Assembly (NCBI GenBank): GCA_001179505.1
Contig: CDMY01000479.1
Span: forward strand, 1-64,000
DNA: 64,000 nt
Direction: 5' to 3'
Source of the DNA: Vitrella brassicaformis
Taxonomy: Eukaryota; Sar; Vitrellaceae
The notes beneath the pieces are model-generated. The model did no database searches. It was not told the origin of the DNA and saw nothing but the letters and a program-made list of their open reading frames with translations. The position numbers and the translations under genes were made by a program. Position 1 is the stretch's first letter; every line of letters begins with the position of its first letter. Shown in pieces: positions 22,610-35,102 of the stretch.

Positions 22610-23463
22610 CGTCGGCACAGATCAACCACCTGCACCAACGGAGAGAGGGCGAGGGAGATGAGATCCATCCATTTATCCATCCATCCATCCATCCATCCTT
22701 GTGTGTCTGGGTCACTCCTCAGGTGGTAGCCGGCAGCCTCCACACAGCTGCAAATGACATATCGTCAAGAGAAGAGGCCCGATGTCAGCGCTGCCGTCAG
22801 CCGCCTGTACAGCCTCAGCCTCTCATCAAATCTGACAAGAGTATGACACGCATCCATCCAGGGGGGTGAGCCATCTTCTGTGTGTTTGTCTCTGCTGTAT
22901 TGCCTTCTGGCTGCCTGCCTGTGTGATCTCTGGCTGCCTCGGCGATGCATATGCCACTCAGGTGCTCATGCATTCTTCATTGGGATATCTATCGTGTGGC
23001 CTTACCGATGAGAATGGGATGAAGGCCGGAGGCATCTTCAGCTCACGGCAGCGCCAAATTACAAGCCATTCGTTCTTTTGTCGATGGCTCGAAGTGTCGA
23101 GAATTGGGGACAAACCCCGCTCCAAACCCTACGAGACGCCATTTTTTGAATTTTCTGCATTTGCCCGCTGCTTCCTGTCACCGCTTCCCTTCCCCTGATG
23201 CCGCGTACTGCAGCCGCAGCCCGAGGCCTTCTCTCTGTGTCTGAGAGGGAATGAGGACAATCGTGACAGCAACGGACAACACATTCAGCGGTACGGCAAC
23301 TGCGGGCCCCGGGCTTTCGGCCGCTGCTGGCCATTCATGAAGCCACTTGTTTTTTGAGGGCAGCGGAAGCCGGCCATGATTACTGCAGCCGGCACAGAAG
23401 ACAGGCACAAACGCTACGCTCTGGCTGACAATGATAATGAGAATCCGAAAGATCCGACGTGTC
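22610..23463. repeat. 5' flank of left duplicon, end of the inverted segmental duplication
   Basis: This non-coding stretch matches, in reverse complement, about 61375-62187. Shared landmarks are the GGAT repeats (22668-22696 versus 62114-62133), the block with ACCGATGAGAATGGGATGAAG (23006-23026), and the CATGAAGCCACTTGTTTTTTG block (about 23336-23356). Similarity fades near 23463, taken as the duplication edge. A CTGTGTGGAGGC.GCCGGCTACCACCTGAGG exon-like segment (about 22725-22750) is conserved in both, but so is the rest of the region. Confidence 0.7.
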
Positions 23464-23469
23464 GTATGC

Positions 23470-24322
23470 GTTGTCTGTGCGTTTCTCTGACGTCAGCTGG
23501 TAAAAACCCGTCGGAATGCGAGTATGTTGACGTCCACGACCTGTTCGACATGATAAACCTCCTCACAATCTCATCCCGCCACCCCTCCCCTATCTCCCCC
23601 CGATGCGGCCGAGATTCGGAAAGATGTCATCATCGGGATTCGCGGCCTCTACTACTATGCCCTCGCCTATCTTTCGCCGCCACGTCAATGAAGCGCCTAG
23701 GCATCGACAATCTGAATAACGACGTGCTCGTGCGGTGGACTGAGTTGCGGCAGGGCCTTGAAGAGGCGAGCACAACAACGAATGCCACATCATCGCTGCA
23801 GCCCCGTTACCCATCCCGACGCCTCTGCCGCCCATCCTACACTATAAGGGGGCAACTTTTATCGATTGCGGGACCATGCTGCAGGGAGATGCCGAGAGAG
23901 GAGAACAGTTGTGCGGCTGTCACACGACCCCATCGAGCAGATCAGAAGTGGCAAGCTCAGCTGCTTGCGGCCTATGCCTGGGGATGCATCGTCCCTGAAG
24001 TGGCGCTGGTTTCCATTGACGGCCGCATGAGCGACGACTCGGGAGAGACGTTAGAAGAGGATCTTAGTCTGAGCCCCGCCACAACCCCGACAAAGATATA
24101 GGAGATCAAGGAGATATGTGGCCGGCAGGTGGAGAGATTCGCCGAAAGGGGGGTGATAGGAATGGAGGGACCAACGGTTAGGGCGGTGCGACTAGACGAG
24201 GAGCGCAAAGACGTGGGCCATCGAGTCTACACAAATGTGCACACGCACATTCCTGTCTTGCCTCGCAGGATATTATCTCGCTGGCGAGAAGCACGACGGC
24301 ATTTTGTGTCAGTGGCTTGACA
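23470..24322 (+). pseudogene. Degenerate coding-like sequence upstream of the helicase fragment
   Basis: Protein-like patches occur in different frames, for example IRKDVIIGIRGLYYYALAYL (about 23620-23680), LGIDNLNNDVLVRWTELRQG (23696-23755) and EICGRQVERFAERGVIG (about 24108-24160), without a clean exon chain. Bases 24225-24322 are a second copy of 24846-24955, including the start of the P-loop exon, but the copy breaks before the Walker lysine. This looks like decayed or rearranged sequence of the same gene. Confidence 0.35.
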
Positions 24323-25324
24323 GTCCGGCTTCAGCAAAAGGCAGGGCGTGCAAATCGAAGACTTGGACGAGGAATACCTCGAAGATAACAATCGGAACGT
24401 CCCACTAAAGGTATACTTCTCTACCGACACAGAGGTCTAGAACAGCAACACTGTTTCTTCCTCGTGTCTCCAAACAATGCTTTGCGTTTTCTTTTTCTCA
24501 GGCCACCAAAATAATTGAAATCGAAAAAGGACAATCGACTTTCGAAGAGGATTTTTCAACAAAGGCCCTACTCACGTGAGGACAATCACAGACGCGCTCA
24601 CATGCACTCACATATTGTTGTCTGGGCGTTGTCACAGAGCATTCGACACGCCGCGGCACTCACCATACAAAAAGTCTACAAAAAGCTGCTCAAGACCAGG
24701 GAGATTCAAAAAGCCGCCGCAACGATGATACAGGCGGCCCACAGAGGGTCCAAGGGACGCAGACAGGCAGAGCTGATCAAGGAGCAGCGGATTGTTGACG
24801 AGATTAATTCAAGCAGCCTGCCGATCGAAAAGCACGAGCAGGTAAGCTGACGAGTCAACACAAATGTGTGCACGCACATTCCTGTCTTGCCTCGCAGGAT
24901 ATTATCTCGCTGGCGAGGAGCACGAGGGCATTTTGTATTAGTGGGTTAAGTGGCACCGGGAAATCAACACTGGTGTGTGGCCAGCTAGATCTCTTCATCC
25001 ATGTCTCTTGTCGATTGCGAGTTCTTCGATTTGTCAGACCCCCATATTCCTGCTGAAGGATGCGCTAAGGCGAGGCGAATACACACATATACTGATTTCT
25101 CAGCCGCGCCGCATGGCAGCAGAGAAGATTGCCAGGTAATACAAACACATAGACAAGCCAAGCTTGATTTGCATGTCTCCCTCAGGCGACTGGCAGACCT
25201 CTGTGCTACAGAGGGGCTGGACACGCGCACGGGGGACGATAAAGGCAAGGTTGGAGGGACTGTGGTGCCGCATCGCGGGCGCCACCGTCGGGCTCCGCCA
25301 CTTGAGTATCCCCCATGCGCTTGA
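24323..25324 (+). pseudogene. Truncated IQ-motif / DExH helicase fragment
   Basis: Exons splice in frame: SGFSKRQGVQIEDLDEEYLE (about 24323-24410), KIIEIEKGQSTFEEDF (about 24503-24578), AALTIQKVYKKLLKT and AATMIQAAHRGSKGR (two IQ motifs, about 24640-24841), CISGLSGTGKSTL (Walker A, 24898-24972), then LLKDALRRGEYTHILISQPR-RMAAEKIAR (about 25040-25136). The QPRR..A block is motif Ia of DEAH/DExH RNA helicases, correctly spaced after motif I. The next exon drifts to a stop at 25322-25324. Motif II (DExH) and everything beyond are absent, replaced by a dispersed repeat, so the product cannot be a working helicase. Gene fragment from a rearrangement is the likeliest reading; a small IQ/P-loop gene is possible. 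Confidence 0.5.
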
Positions 25325-25458
25325 GCTCAAGGGCGGAGACATCCCGCATCCCCGTGACCACCGCCTCCGCATGTGTGTCCATTGTATGCGAGTGCCCGTC
25401 GATGGGTGCATGCGACTGACTGTCTGCCCGCCCGCCTGCCTGTCTGCATCGATGGATG

Positions 25459-25685
25459 GAGAGTATCGCTGTCTACATTTTATATTCGTTGATCGTCTGT
25501 CTTCGCTGACTCGGTCGTCCTTGCTTGGCATGCAGTGAGTGCAGGACCTTGAGAGTGTTGAGTTGGCAAACAAACACCTCTCCTGCCTCACAAAGCCGCG
25601 CGAATGAAAAGCATACACAAAGAGGCTGCCTATGCACAGCGAATGTGATGCCGAACCAAGCACGTATCGAAAACCCGACAAGAAT
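25459..25685 (+). repeat. Dispersed repeat, copy 1
   Basis: About 227 bp matching, in reverse complement, 58171-58396 with high identity (shared blocks GAGTATCGCTGTCTACATTT, TGGCATGCAGTG.GTGCAGGACC, GAGGCTGCCTATG). It follows the truncated helicase fragment directly. No terminal repeats or coding frame identify a known element class. Confidence 0.7.
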
Positions 25686-25738
25686 GGACAAAACGGGGGC
25701 CATACGGGCCCCTTCTTTCTCATACACCCCCCTCTCAC

Positions 25739-28700
25739 TCACATGGACTCCTCTTGACTAACGCCAAACAGCCCGTCGAATCTGTCCATCAGTTTGCTCA
25801 GCTCACGGTCTTCCCTCTCCGTCCAGGCGCCATCCCTCTCCACCTCACTCTCGCCCTGATCGCGGGGGCTCACAAGCGCCCTGTCGTTCGTGTCTTCCGC
25901 AATTACGTGATGTGTGGTGCTGTGCCGCTTTAGAATCTTCCTCTTCAGTGCTTCTGGGAGACCGCACTCTGCAGACAGAGAGAGACAGAAGGAGACTGCG
26001 ATGTGTCTCTGTCTGTCTCTGCGGTGTGCGTACGTGCTTTGAACTGCTCGAATTTCTCCATGGCCTGTTTCCTCTTGCTGGGGCTGTTTTGGGGGTTCGT
26101 GGCGCTGAGGTGGAGGGCGACATAGGTGAGGGCGGCCGCGTCGCGGGCCAGGTGGGGCATCACCGGGCGGCGGTCACCCACGTCTGTGAGGGCCTCGCAG
26201 ATGGCCTCGGACAGACTCACCTAACCAGACAGGCAAAGTGAGACACACGCACGCCTTATTCAAACGGTATTTCGGGGCGTGTCTCTGTCTCTGCCGCTCA
26301 CGTTGAGGAATGCCATGGTGTTTCCCAGCTCCTGCTGGAGCTTGCGCATGCCCAGGCAAAGGTCGCCCTCTTCTCTCTCCTCCTCTTTCTGAGCCTCCCT
26401 CTTGGCCCGCTCCCTCCTGGCTTCCTCACCCATGTGGGCGAGGGTCACCTGGGGCGCATGGCCCATCTCCTGGCTCGCCGGGAGCTTCGCCGGCAGCAGA
26501 GAAGGGGACTTCTGGACGTACCTGCACGTGAAGGGTAGTCGATCAGGGGCATGTCCATCGTGCTATGTGTGTGTGCTCGCTGTATGTCGCTGTATGTGAC
26601 CGTGATGGCAGTTGGCAGAATCTCTGCAGGTTGTTGTGTGAGGCGAAGACCCAGTAGTCCTGCCCGTACTGGACGATGTGGTGGCTCGCCAGCGGCTTGA
26701 CCAGCCGGCCGTCGTCCACTAGTGGATCGACACAGACAGAGACAGAGACAGAGACACCAGAGTCTGTGCGAGTGTGTCCGTCTGTCTGTCTGTGCAGGCG
26801 TGCGCACCGCACCGAGTGCGACAGGGTCGTATCCCCTGAGCGCCTTTTCGATGGACATCGACTGGCACTCTGTGAAGGGCAGCACACGCGGGAGGGTCCG
26901 CGGCAGCGGCGTGGACAGGTAGTGGCTCGGGTGAGACAGGAAGGCCTGCATCCACAGTCGTGATCGTGTGTATGTGGCGACGTACACACGGGGAGAGTGG
27001 GGAGAGGGTTGTTGCTGACCTGTTGGCTGTCGTGCGATTGGAGCCAGAATATTCTTCCCTTGAACTCGACGGCGAATGAGAAGTCGCCTGAGGCGTCAAC
27101 CAACTCATCCTACACACACATGCACACACACACACAGACGATCCATAGAACTTTCTGGCTGTGACGTGCATACCTTCACAGTTAGGGCCACAGGGCAGAA
27201 TGTCCTCCAAGGCGACACCTACGCGCAGAGAGACACGTGTGTGTGAAAACGCCCAACACGCAAGCGTACAAAGTACTTTGCTTTGGATGACTCGTGGTGT
27301 CCATCCCAGGCCGCTGCATGGAGCAGCCCGCTTGTTGGCGTGCAGCCGGTGGTACAAATGCCGACGGGCTATCGCTGACTGCACACACACGAAGACAGAC
27401 AGGGATGCGTTCGTCCATTTCTGCTTCTGTGTGGGTGCGGTGCGTTGGAATGTACCTCTGCTTCCTTCATTGCAGCGTCGTAGATGCGCCACAAGGACTG
27501 GTCGCCAGGCAGCAGACTGACAACGAACGAGACGCGCAGACAGAAAGTATCTATGTCTGTCTGTCTGTCTGTGTGTCTCTGTGCCGTGTGTGTGGTTGTG
27601 TGTGGTTGCCCACCTGACGCACGAGTACATTTGGCTGTAGTAGCTCTGCACCTGCGGCGCCCGCACAGTGTAGGCGTTGAGGGCCTCACGCTGGAACAAG
27701 ACGACGCGACGACTGTCCTGCACGTCGCCAACTGCACACACACGCACACACAGGCGAGCACACCCGTTTGTGTGCACATGATGAGTGTGTACTCCCACCG
27801 CACCGGTGTTGTCAGCGATCAGCCTCTGGCACCGCTGGAAGGTCAGTTCCTCCCCCGCCTGGTTGCGTGTGCGCTTAGAATACACACAGGTGACTCTGTT
27901 GTGTCTCTCGGTGTGTCAGACCTGCAAGACGAAGACGTTGTGAGGGATGACTCTGTATCTCGACAGCAGAGTCGCCTGCTTGACGTTCAGCGGCAGACCG
28001 TCGAGGATCCACCCTGAGTCGAGAGAAGAGATGTACACACAGACACATGTACACACACACACACACATACACACATGGTGTCTGGTGTGTGTGGTACCTC
28101 TCTCCAGGCAGTCCTTTTCTGAGAGGCGTCTAACGATGCTGGCCACCATCAGCTCGTCACCCACCACGCCCCCGCTGCACACAAAAGGTCCACACCCAAA
28201 GATGCACACAGACATGACCCCACAAACACACACACACACACATGGGTGCTAGCTACTACCTCTTGAGAGCGTTGTCGACGTGCAGCGCCAGCTGGTTGTC
28301 CATCTTTTGCAGAGCGCCGCTCAGCACCTCTTCGCCAGTGACCACGATGGCGCCCGTCTTCTCTGCCAGCTTGGCTGCCAGGGTGCTCTTGCCGCTCAGG
28401 GGTGGACCTACAGAAGCGCAACACGCACAAAGTGGATGTGCCTTGGCGCACACGAACACAGCCCGTGTGCATGCGCACCCATGACAACGATTGCGGGGTG
28501 TGTCTCGACTGGTGAGGGGTCTGGCGCCTGGAGAAGGTCGACAATCCTGCCCTTACTTGCCTCCCTCTCCTCGAAGGACCCCGCCACGTAGTAGATGCGA
28601 TCGCGATACAACAGGGGAAACTCATACGTGCTGGGGTGGACCTACACACGTCCAGCGTCCACAGATGTGTGTGTGTGTGTGTGTGTGTATGTGTGTGTGG

Positions 28701-31700
28701 CGAAAGGCACACTCTAGTACCAGTCTGTCAACGCCAGTGGGGTTGAATTTTCTGAACCGGGAGAGCCGCGCGTGGCCGTGCCGCTGCAGACGCTCCGCAT
28801 ACAGAGGGTCGATCGACCTGACAAATGGCCGGCCGGACGCATGGATCGATGTGTGTATGCAGGTGTGTGCAGAGAGAGAGAGCCACGGGAGGGAGGTGTA
28901 CCTACCTGCACTGGTGCTTCTCAATGAGGCTGTTCCGGTGCTGCACATAGGGCCTCAGGGCGTGCTCAACCATCTTCATGACGTTCGTGTGCGACCGCTG
29001 CGTCTTGACGGTGAAGATCGGCACACGTGACTCGTCGAGGGATCCACGCATCAGCGCCAGGACGGCCTCCTGCTGTCTCTTGGCAGCCGTGAACTGCTCG
29101 ATCGCCTTCTCCGAGGCCTTGGGCGCACCCTCCTCAGCCTCCTCTTCCTGCGCACACAGGCCCATGGGCGAGGTGGGAGGTGTGTATGTGTTGGGAAGAG
29201 AGCTGCCCACCTCTTGGTCGGCCTCTTCTTCCTCTTCTTCGACTTCCTCGCCCGCAGCAAGACGCTGCTCGCGCTCCCGCAGCTGCAGACAACATGCGTG
29301 TGCACATCAGTATGCCTGCCTGCCTCTCTGTGTGGCTGTGTCTGTGGATTGTGGCTGTGTGTGTGGGTGTCGATCGACACACAAGTGCAGCGTGCAGCCG
29401 AGCCGACCTTTTCAGCCCGAATGGCTTCCTTCTCCTGCCTCTTCCTCTCCTTCTCTCTCTCGGCCTCCAGCTGATGGGCGCAGACAAAGCACACAGAAAC
29501 ACGGCCATTTTGTGGCTATGTCTCTCTCTGTGCATCGCTGTGTGTGTGTGTGCGCACGTCGATTTGCTCGAGGTTGAGGCATCGGTCGATGGCTGTGGCG
29601 TCATCGATCTCCAGGATGACCACACAGTCGGGGAGACGGCCAGCCTGACACACACACACACAGAGAGACAAGGGGGGAGGGGCAAGGAGGCTTTGTGAGT
29701 GCACGCGTCAGCTTACCCGTGCCATGATTGCGGCGACATTGTTATTGGTAACGTTCTCTTCGTCGATCTCCTCGCTCTCAGTGTTGACAAGACCAGCAAA
29801 CACGTTCCCTGGCGTGACACACACATACACCCAGTGGATAGACGCATGTGTGTGTTTACGTGCAGACGCACACTGGGTGGGTTCTATGCATCACCGTCAA
29901 TGATGAGCGCGCCAGTGTGTGCGTGGAGCGTGTTCCGCATGGCAGATCGCTGCAGCGAGTCCACCACCTCGGGATCGAGCTCTGCGTGTCATGGACGCAC
30001 AAAGGGTGTGCGAGAGTGGATGCGTGTGTGCTAAGGTGTACGTCTCTGCCGGACCTGGCTCGCCTTCCTCTTCCCCTTCTCCCTCCGCCTCTCCCTCCTC
30101 GCTGCACACACACACACACACACACACACAGGGATATGACAGGGCGCATGTGTTGTGTGTGTGTGTGTGTGTGTGTGTGTACGCAATGATGAGGTTTCCC
30201 TCTTCGTCGACGATCGGCTCCTGGTTCTTGAGGCGCTCCTTCTCACTCGCCACACCAGCCAAGTGCTCGGCCTCCAGGCGGGCATACTGTCCAGTCAGAA
30301 GCAATGTGTGTGTGGGGCCTGGGGGACAGAGGGGCTGTGGGGGGTACCTCTTGTGTGTATGTCTGTTCGATGCCCATTTGTGGGATCTTCAGCTTGTCTG
30401 CGAGCGACTCCGCCACCGAGGGCAGCATGCAGCCAGAGGGGCCCACAAACATCAGCCTACAGACACAGACACACACGTGTCTCATCTCTCTGTGTGTGTG
30501 GGGTGGGGCATGAAGGCGCCACCTACCTGGGTGGCGGCACGTCAGCGTCCGTGTGGATGTAGGCGGCAGGGTTGAGGGAGAAGGCCTTCATCGCCGGCTC
30601 AGAGAACAGCCGATACTGCTTGTGAGACAACTGCACCTGCACACACCACACCACACCACACCCCACACAGATGGACGTGGATGTGCACACCTCTGTCCAA
30701 ACACAAACACGTCTCTCTCGTGTACTTGAAAGTCGGCCTTGCCCGGCACCAGCCATTTTTCATTTCTCAGTGTCACCGGGCAATAGAGACCTGGCACACG
30801 CGCCCCCACCCTCTCACACACATACGCACACACGCACCCTTTGTTTGCACGCACCTGTCTCGCCCCACGGAACATATAGCGGCAGCTTCGGGGGTTTCTC
30901 GACTGTCTCCCCCTCCTCTCCCTCCTCCTCCTCTGCCTGCTCTTCCTCGGCCTCTTCAGGCTCGGCGTAGGGGTCGATCGGCTCCTCAACGTGGGAAGGG
31001 TCATCTGCACACGCCGGTGTGATGTGTTCGTCTCACCTGTGTGTGTGTGTGTGTGTGTGTACCTGGTTGGATGAAGAAGGGGTCGAACGCCTTGCGGACG
31101 TGGCAGAAGGTGTCGTCGATCGATGGCTCCAGCGGGATGGGAACTGTCCATGTAAACATACACACACACGCATGTGCAGCCATATCACATGTGCTTGCAG
31201 CCGCATCCCATGTGCTTGCAGCTGCGCGTACCCACTCTCTCCCCGAGGGCATCAAGCTGCGCGTCATAGGCCTCAACCGCCGGCTCCAGTAGCATGTGCT
31301 CGTCAGCAGCTCTACATTCATGTTGTTGATGTGTATACGAAGGCGCGTGTGTGTCTCTCTCTGTGTGTGGGAGAATACCGTCTTCTGAGTATGTCTGTCA
31401 TCGAGGGGGCGTCCTCCTCCTCTGACAGCGCCTGTGTGTGAGACACGTGTTTGTTCACACGGAGATGCCTAGGGGCCATCGATCGTACCTTGTAAGCGAG
31501 AATGCGGTGGAACTTGATGTTGAGTCCCTCCAGCGCCACGATCTGCCCACACGCACACACACACACAAAACACAATATGCAGCACACTTGTCCGTCACAC
31601 CCACGCCACGCCACGCACTCAATGTCAGCACCTCTTCCTCCTTCATCGGCGCGCCGCACACCACAAACCCCCGGGATGGCCACTCAAGCGGACCCTCCTG

Positions 31701-32215
31701 TCGTCATGCACACACAAGGTATACCTGTCTATGGCTGTCCGCGCATTCCCCCTCCCTCCGTACCAGCTCGACGATCGGCTCGCCGGTCTCCTCATCGATG
31801 GGGTACTCGGGAGGCTCCGTGCCTTCAGGCTACACACACACATGCAGGGAGACAGCGAGACATGAGAAAGGAAGTGTGGGGTGGGGGAGTGGGGGGGTAC
31901 CGCTTCTTTCGCGGCTTCAATCTCCTTCTTGATCCCCTCGATCTGCTTCTTGCGTGTGTCGACCATCTTCCAGTTGTTGAACAGACCCAACTCACACGCA
32001 ATGCATCGCACTATCGCGTCGCTGCCTACACACACATGCGCACACACCTGTCTGTGTGTGTGTGTGTGTGTGCGTGTGTGTGCGTGCGGATTTGCTGTGC
32101 TTACTGAGTTCTTTGCCGTCTATGACGGCCTCTCGCTCCTTGGGGTAGAACTGAAAGTCGCCCGTGTCCGGTGGGGGCGGCTGGCGGGCGAGGAGAGGAA
32201 AGGCAGGAGTGCATG

Positions 32216-32249
<34 letters not shown>

Positions 32250-35069
32250 TGTACCTCCTCCTCCTCTTCAACAGGTTCTGATGGTGGCGGCTCCACCTCC
32301 TGCTGCTTCTGCGGGTGGGCACACGAACACACACACATGGGTGAGGGATGATGTATGGGTGGGGACTTGTGGTGTGTACCTTGCCCCTCCTCTGCTTTTT
32401 TCTCTCTTTCTCGAGCCTCTCCCTCTCCTCCTCGGCCTTGCGGCGGGCCTCTTCAATCTGCACACACACACACACACACACACGCGCGCGCGCGCACACA
32501 CTCAACCACACACACACATGGATGGAATCGGAGTGCATCTGCTTGTACCGTACCTCCTCTTTGGTTGGCGGCACGTAGTGGTCCCTCCTCTCCAGACCTC
32601 TCTCGATGGCAGACGGCAGATCGACCACTTGGAAGCCATACATGTCCTACAAAGTCACATCACACACGCGCGTCTGTGGATGCGCATAAAAGCTCTGTAT
32701 ACGGCGGAGGGACGGGTCATACGCTGATCATATTGGCTTGGGTCTTCTTGCCACTTCTGGGCGGCCCCAGAATGGCCAGGCCGAGGGTGGGCGGCACCTG
32801 CGGCCACTTGTCGATGTACCTGAACACCTCTCACACACATCCATGTGTGTGTTTTGTGGAATGGAAGGTGCAGAAGTCACTTACTTTCTGGGGTCTCTCT
32901 TGAAGGCTGTCATGGTCTCGGGTGAGGAGAAGAGGAACACGCGGCCGCCATAGTCGACGGCATTCTCCTGACAACCACACACACACACACACACAGGGAG
33001 AGAGAGAGAGAGAGTGGGAAATGAGTACAGCTGTATCTGCGCCTGTGTGTCTCTCTCTATCTGTGACACACCTGAGTGCCTTCTCTGATCTCGCTCTTGT
33101 CCCTCACGGCCACACAGTCGACTGTGCGCCAGGGTGACCATCGTCGAGGAGGGTCCTTCTCGTCGAGATTCAGACGCAGCAGCTCCTACACACACACACA
33201 CACACACAATTAGACGCACACATGACAAATGGCTGGTGGGGCTGGGGCTGGGGTGGTTACCTTCAGTTCTCCGACGTCTGCGCTGCCCTCTATGTCTTTT
33301 GCCACTGGGGGCGGCGCCAGACACCGCTGCATCGCCTTGGTGGGGTGGATGTGGGTCATCAAGGTCGACAACAGCTGCAGAAACAGCCACCAGAGACATA
33401 CACACCCACACACCCACATGTTTGTGTGAATGCGATGGATGGATGGATGGATGGTGACTGATCCACCTCTTCCGGCGCGCGGCCTTCAACAGAGAGAGTG
33501 GTGCACGGCACACCTGCGGCCTTCGAGAGAAACGAAGAGACACACACAGAGAGAGAGAGAGCACAAGCGCACACCAAGCATGTCGACACACCCCACTCCC
33601 CACACGCGCACCTCCACTTTTTGCAGCACTTTCTTGGCCCCCTCGACGTCGGCGTGGCCCGGCGTCCTCTCGGGCAGCAGCAGCTCAGACGACAGGGGCA
33701 TCGGAGGGAGCTGCGCTGCACACATACAAGGTCGCGTGTGTGTATCCCCCGCACACACACAGAAAGGATGCAGGCACGCACCTGCTGACTTCTTGAAGGG
33801 TGGCTGAATATACGGTCGGATCTCCTGCACCCACACCCACATACACAGGCAGCCTTTGCTTGTGTCGATTTCTGCCGATGGGTGTATGTGTGTGTGTGTG
33901 TGTGTGTCTATACGTTGATGAGATCGACCCCTGGGATGTCGAGGTTGCCCTCCTCGTCCATCGGGGGTTCCGGCAGCGCCTCCTCCTCGGGCAACTCCTC
34001 TTCGGGCACCTCCTCACCAGCAGCCTCAAGCGCCTTCACACACACACACAGAGAGACACACAGAGGTGCTGGTGGAGGGCGGGAGGGTGGAAGGGCGGTT
34101 ACGGCTGCTAGTGCATGCACACCTTTCTCGCCGCCTCCTTCTCTTTGTGTCTACTCTCCAGCTGTGTCAGGTCGTCCTTGCCCCACACCTGGCCACTCGG
34201 CTCGTGAACCCTACCAACCCCCCCACACACACATGGGATGGATTTCTTTCTGTGTGTCCATCGAAATGTATGTGCAGCAGAGGAAGAGGCACCTGAGTCC
34301 ACCCGCATAGACACTGAGGTCGCTCTGTGGGTAGTCGAGGTAGACGGCCAGCCGTGGGAAGGCGTCAAGGAGGGGGTTGTCCACCCAGTGCTGGGGAGGG
34401 GGCGGTGGGGGTGGGGGGGCGGGAGGCTGCATGGGGGGTCGGATGCATGTGTGTGTGTGTGTGTGTGTGTAAACACCGCTGGCTGTCTGGCTGCGTGTGG
34501 CTGACCTCTTCTCCCTCTTCAGCTGGCTGTCCTCCCTCCCCCTCCCTCTCCCCCTCTGCAGGCTGCTCCCCTTCTGCGGCTGCTGCTGCTGCTGGGGGTT
34601 TCTCGGTCTCCTCGGGTGCACCCTCTTTCTCACCTGAGCACAGAACAGACACACAGTGGGGTGTGTGCGTGTAGGCGCTTGTGTCTGATGCGCACACACA
34701 CAGATACGCACACCCATACCTGGCGGCTCTGGCTGCTCAGCGGCCTCTGCGGCTGTCTCGTCTCCCTCTCCTACTGCCGCCTTCTCCCCCTCGCCCTCTC
34801 CCTCTCCCTCTAGCTGCTGCTCTCCCTCTCCCTCGACCCCTGCCTCCCCCTCCTCGGGCGCCACAGCGGGCTCCTTCGTCGGCACTGCAGACACCGTTTG
34901 GGTACACGGATGGGTTTGCCTGCCTGCTGGCGGGGTGTCGTGTGCAGTATTGTGTGTGGCTTACACGGGGGAAGCTCGACGTCGTCTTTGGTGAAGCTGA
35001 GCCACTCCAGCCGAGGCTGAAGGAGAGAGACACAGGGCACAGACAGACAGGCGATAGATGGCACCCATC

Positions 35070-35102
<33 letters not shown>

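Noticed and set aside
26719-27885. 388-residue open frame on the - strand
   Set aside because: It reads through several AK9 introns; in the stretches that are exons it is out of phase with the conserved motifs, and it is rich in Thr/His/Arg from CA repeats.
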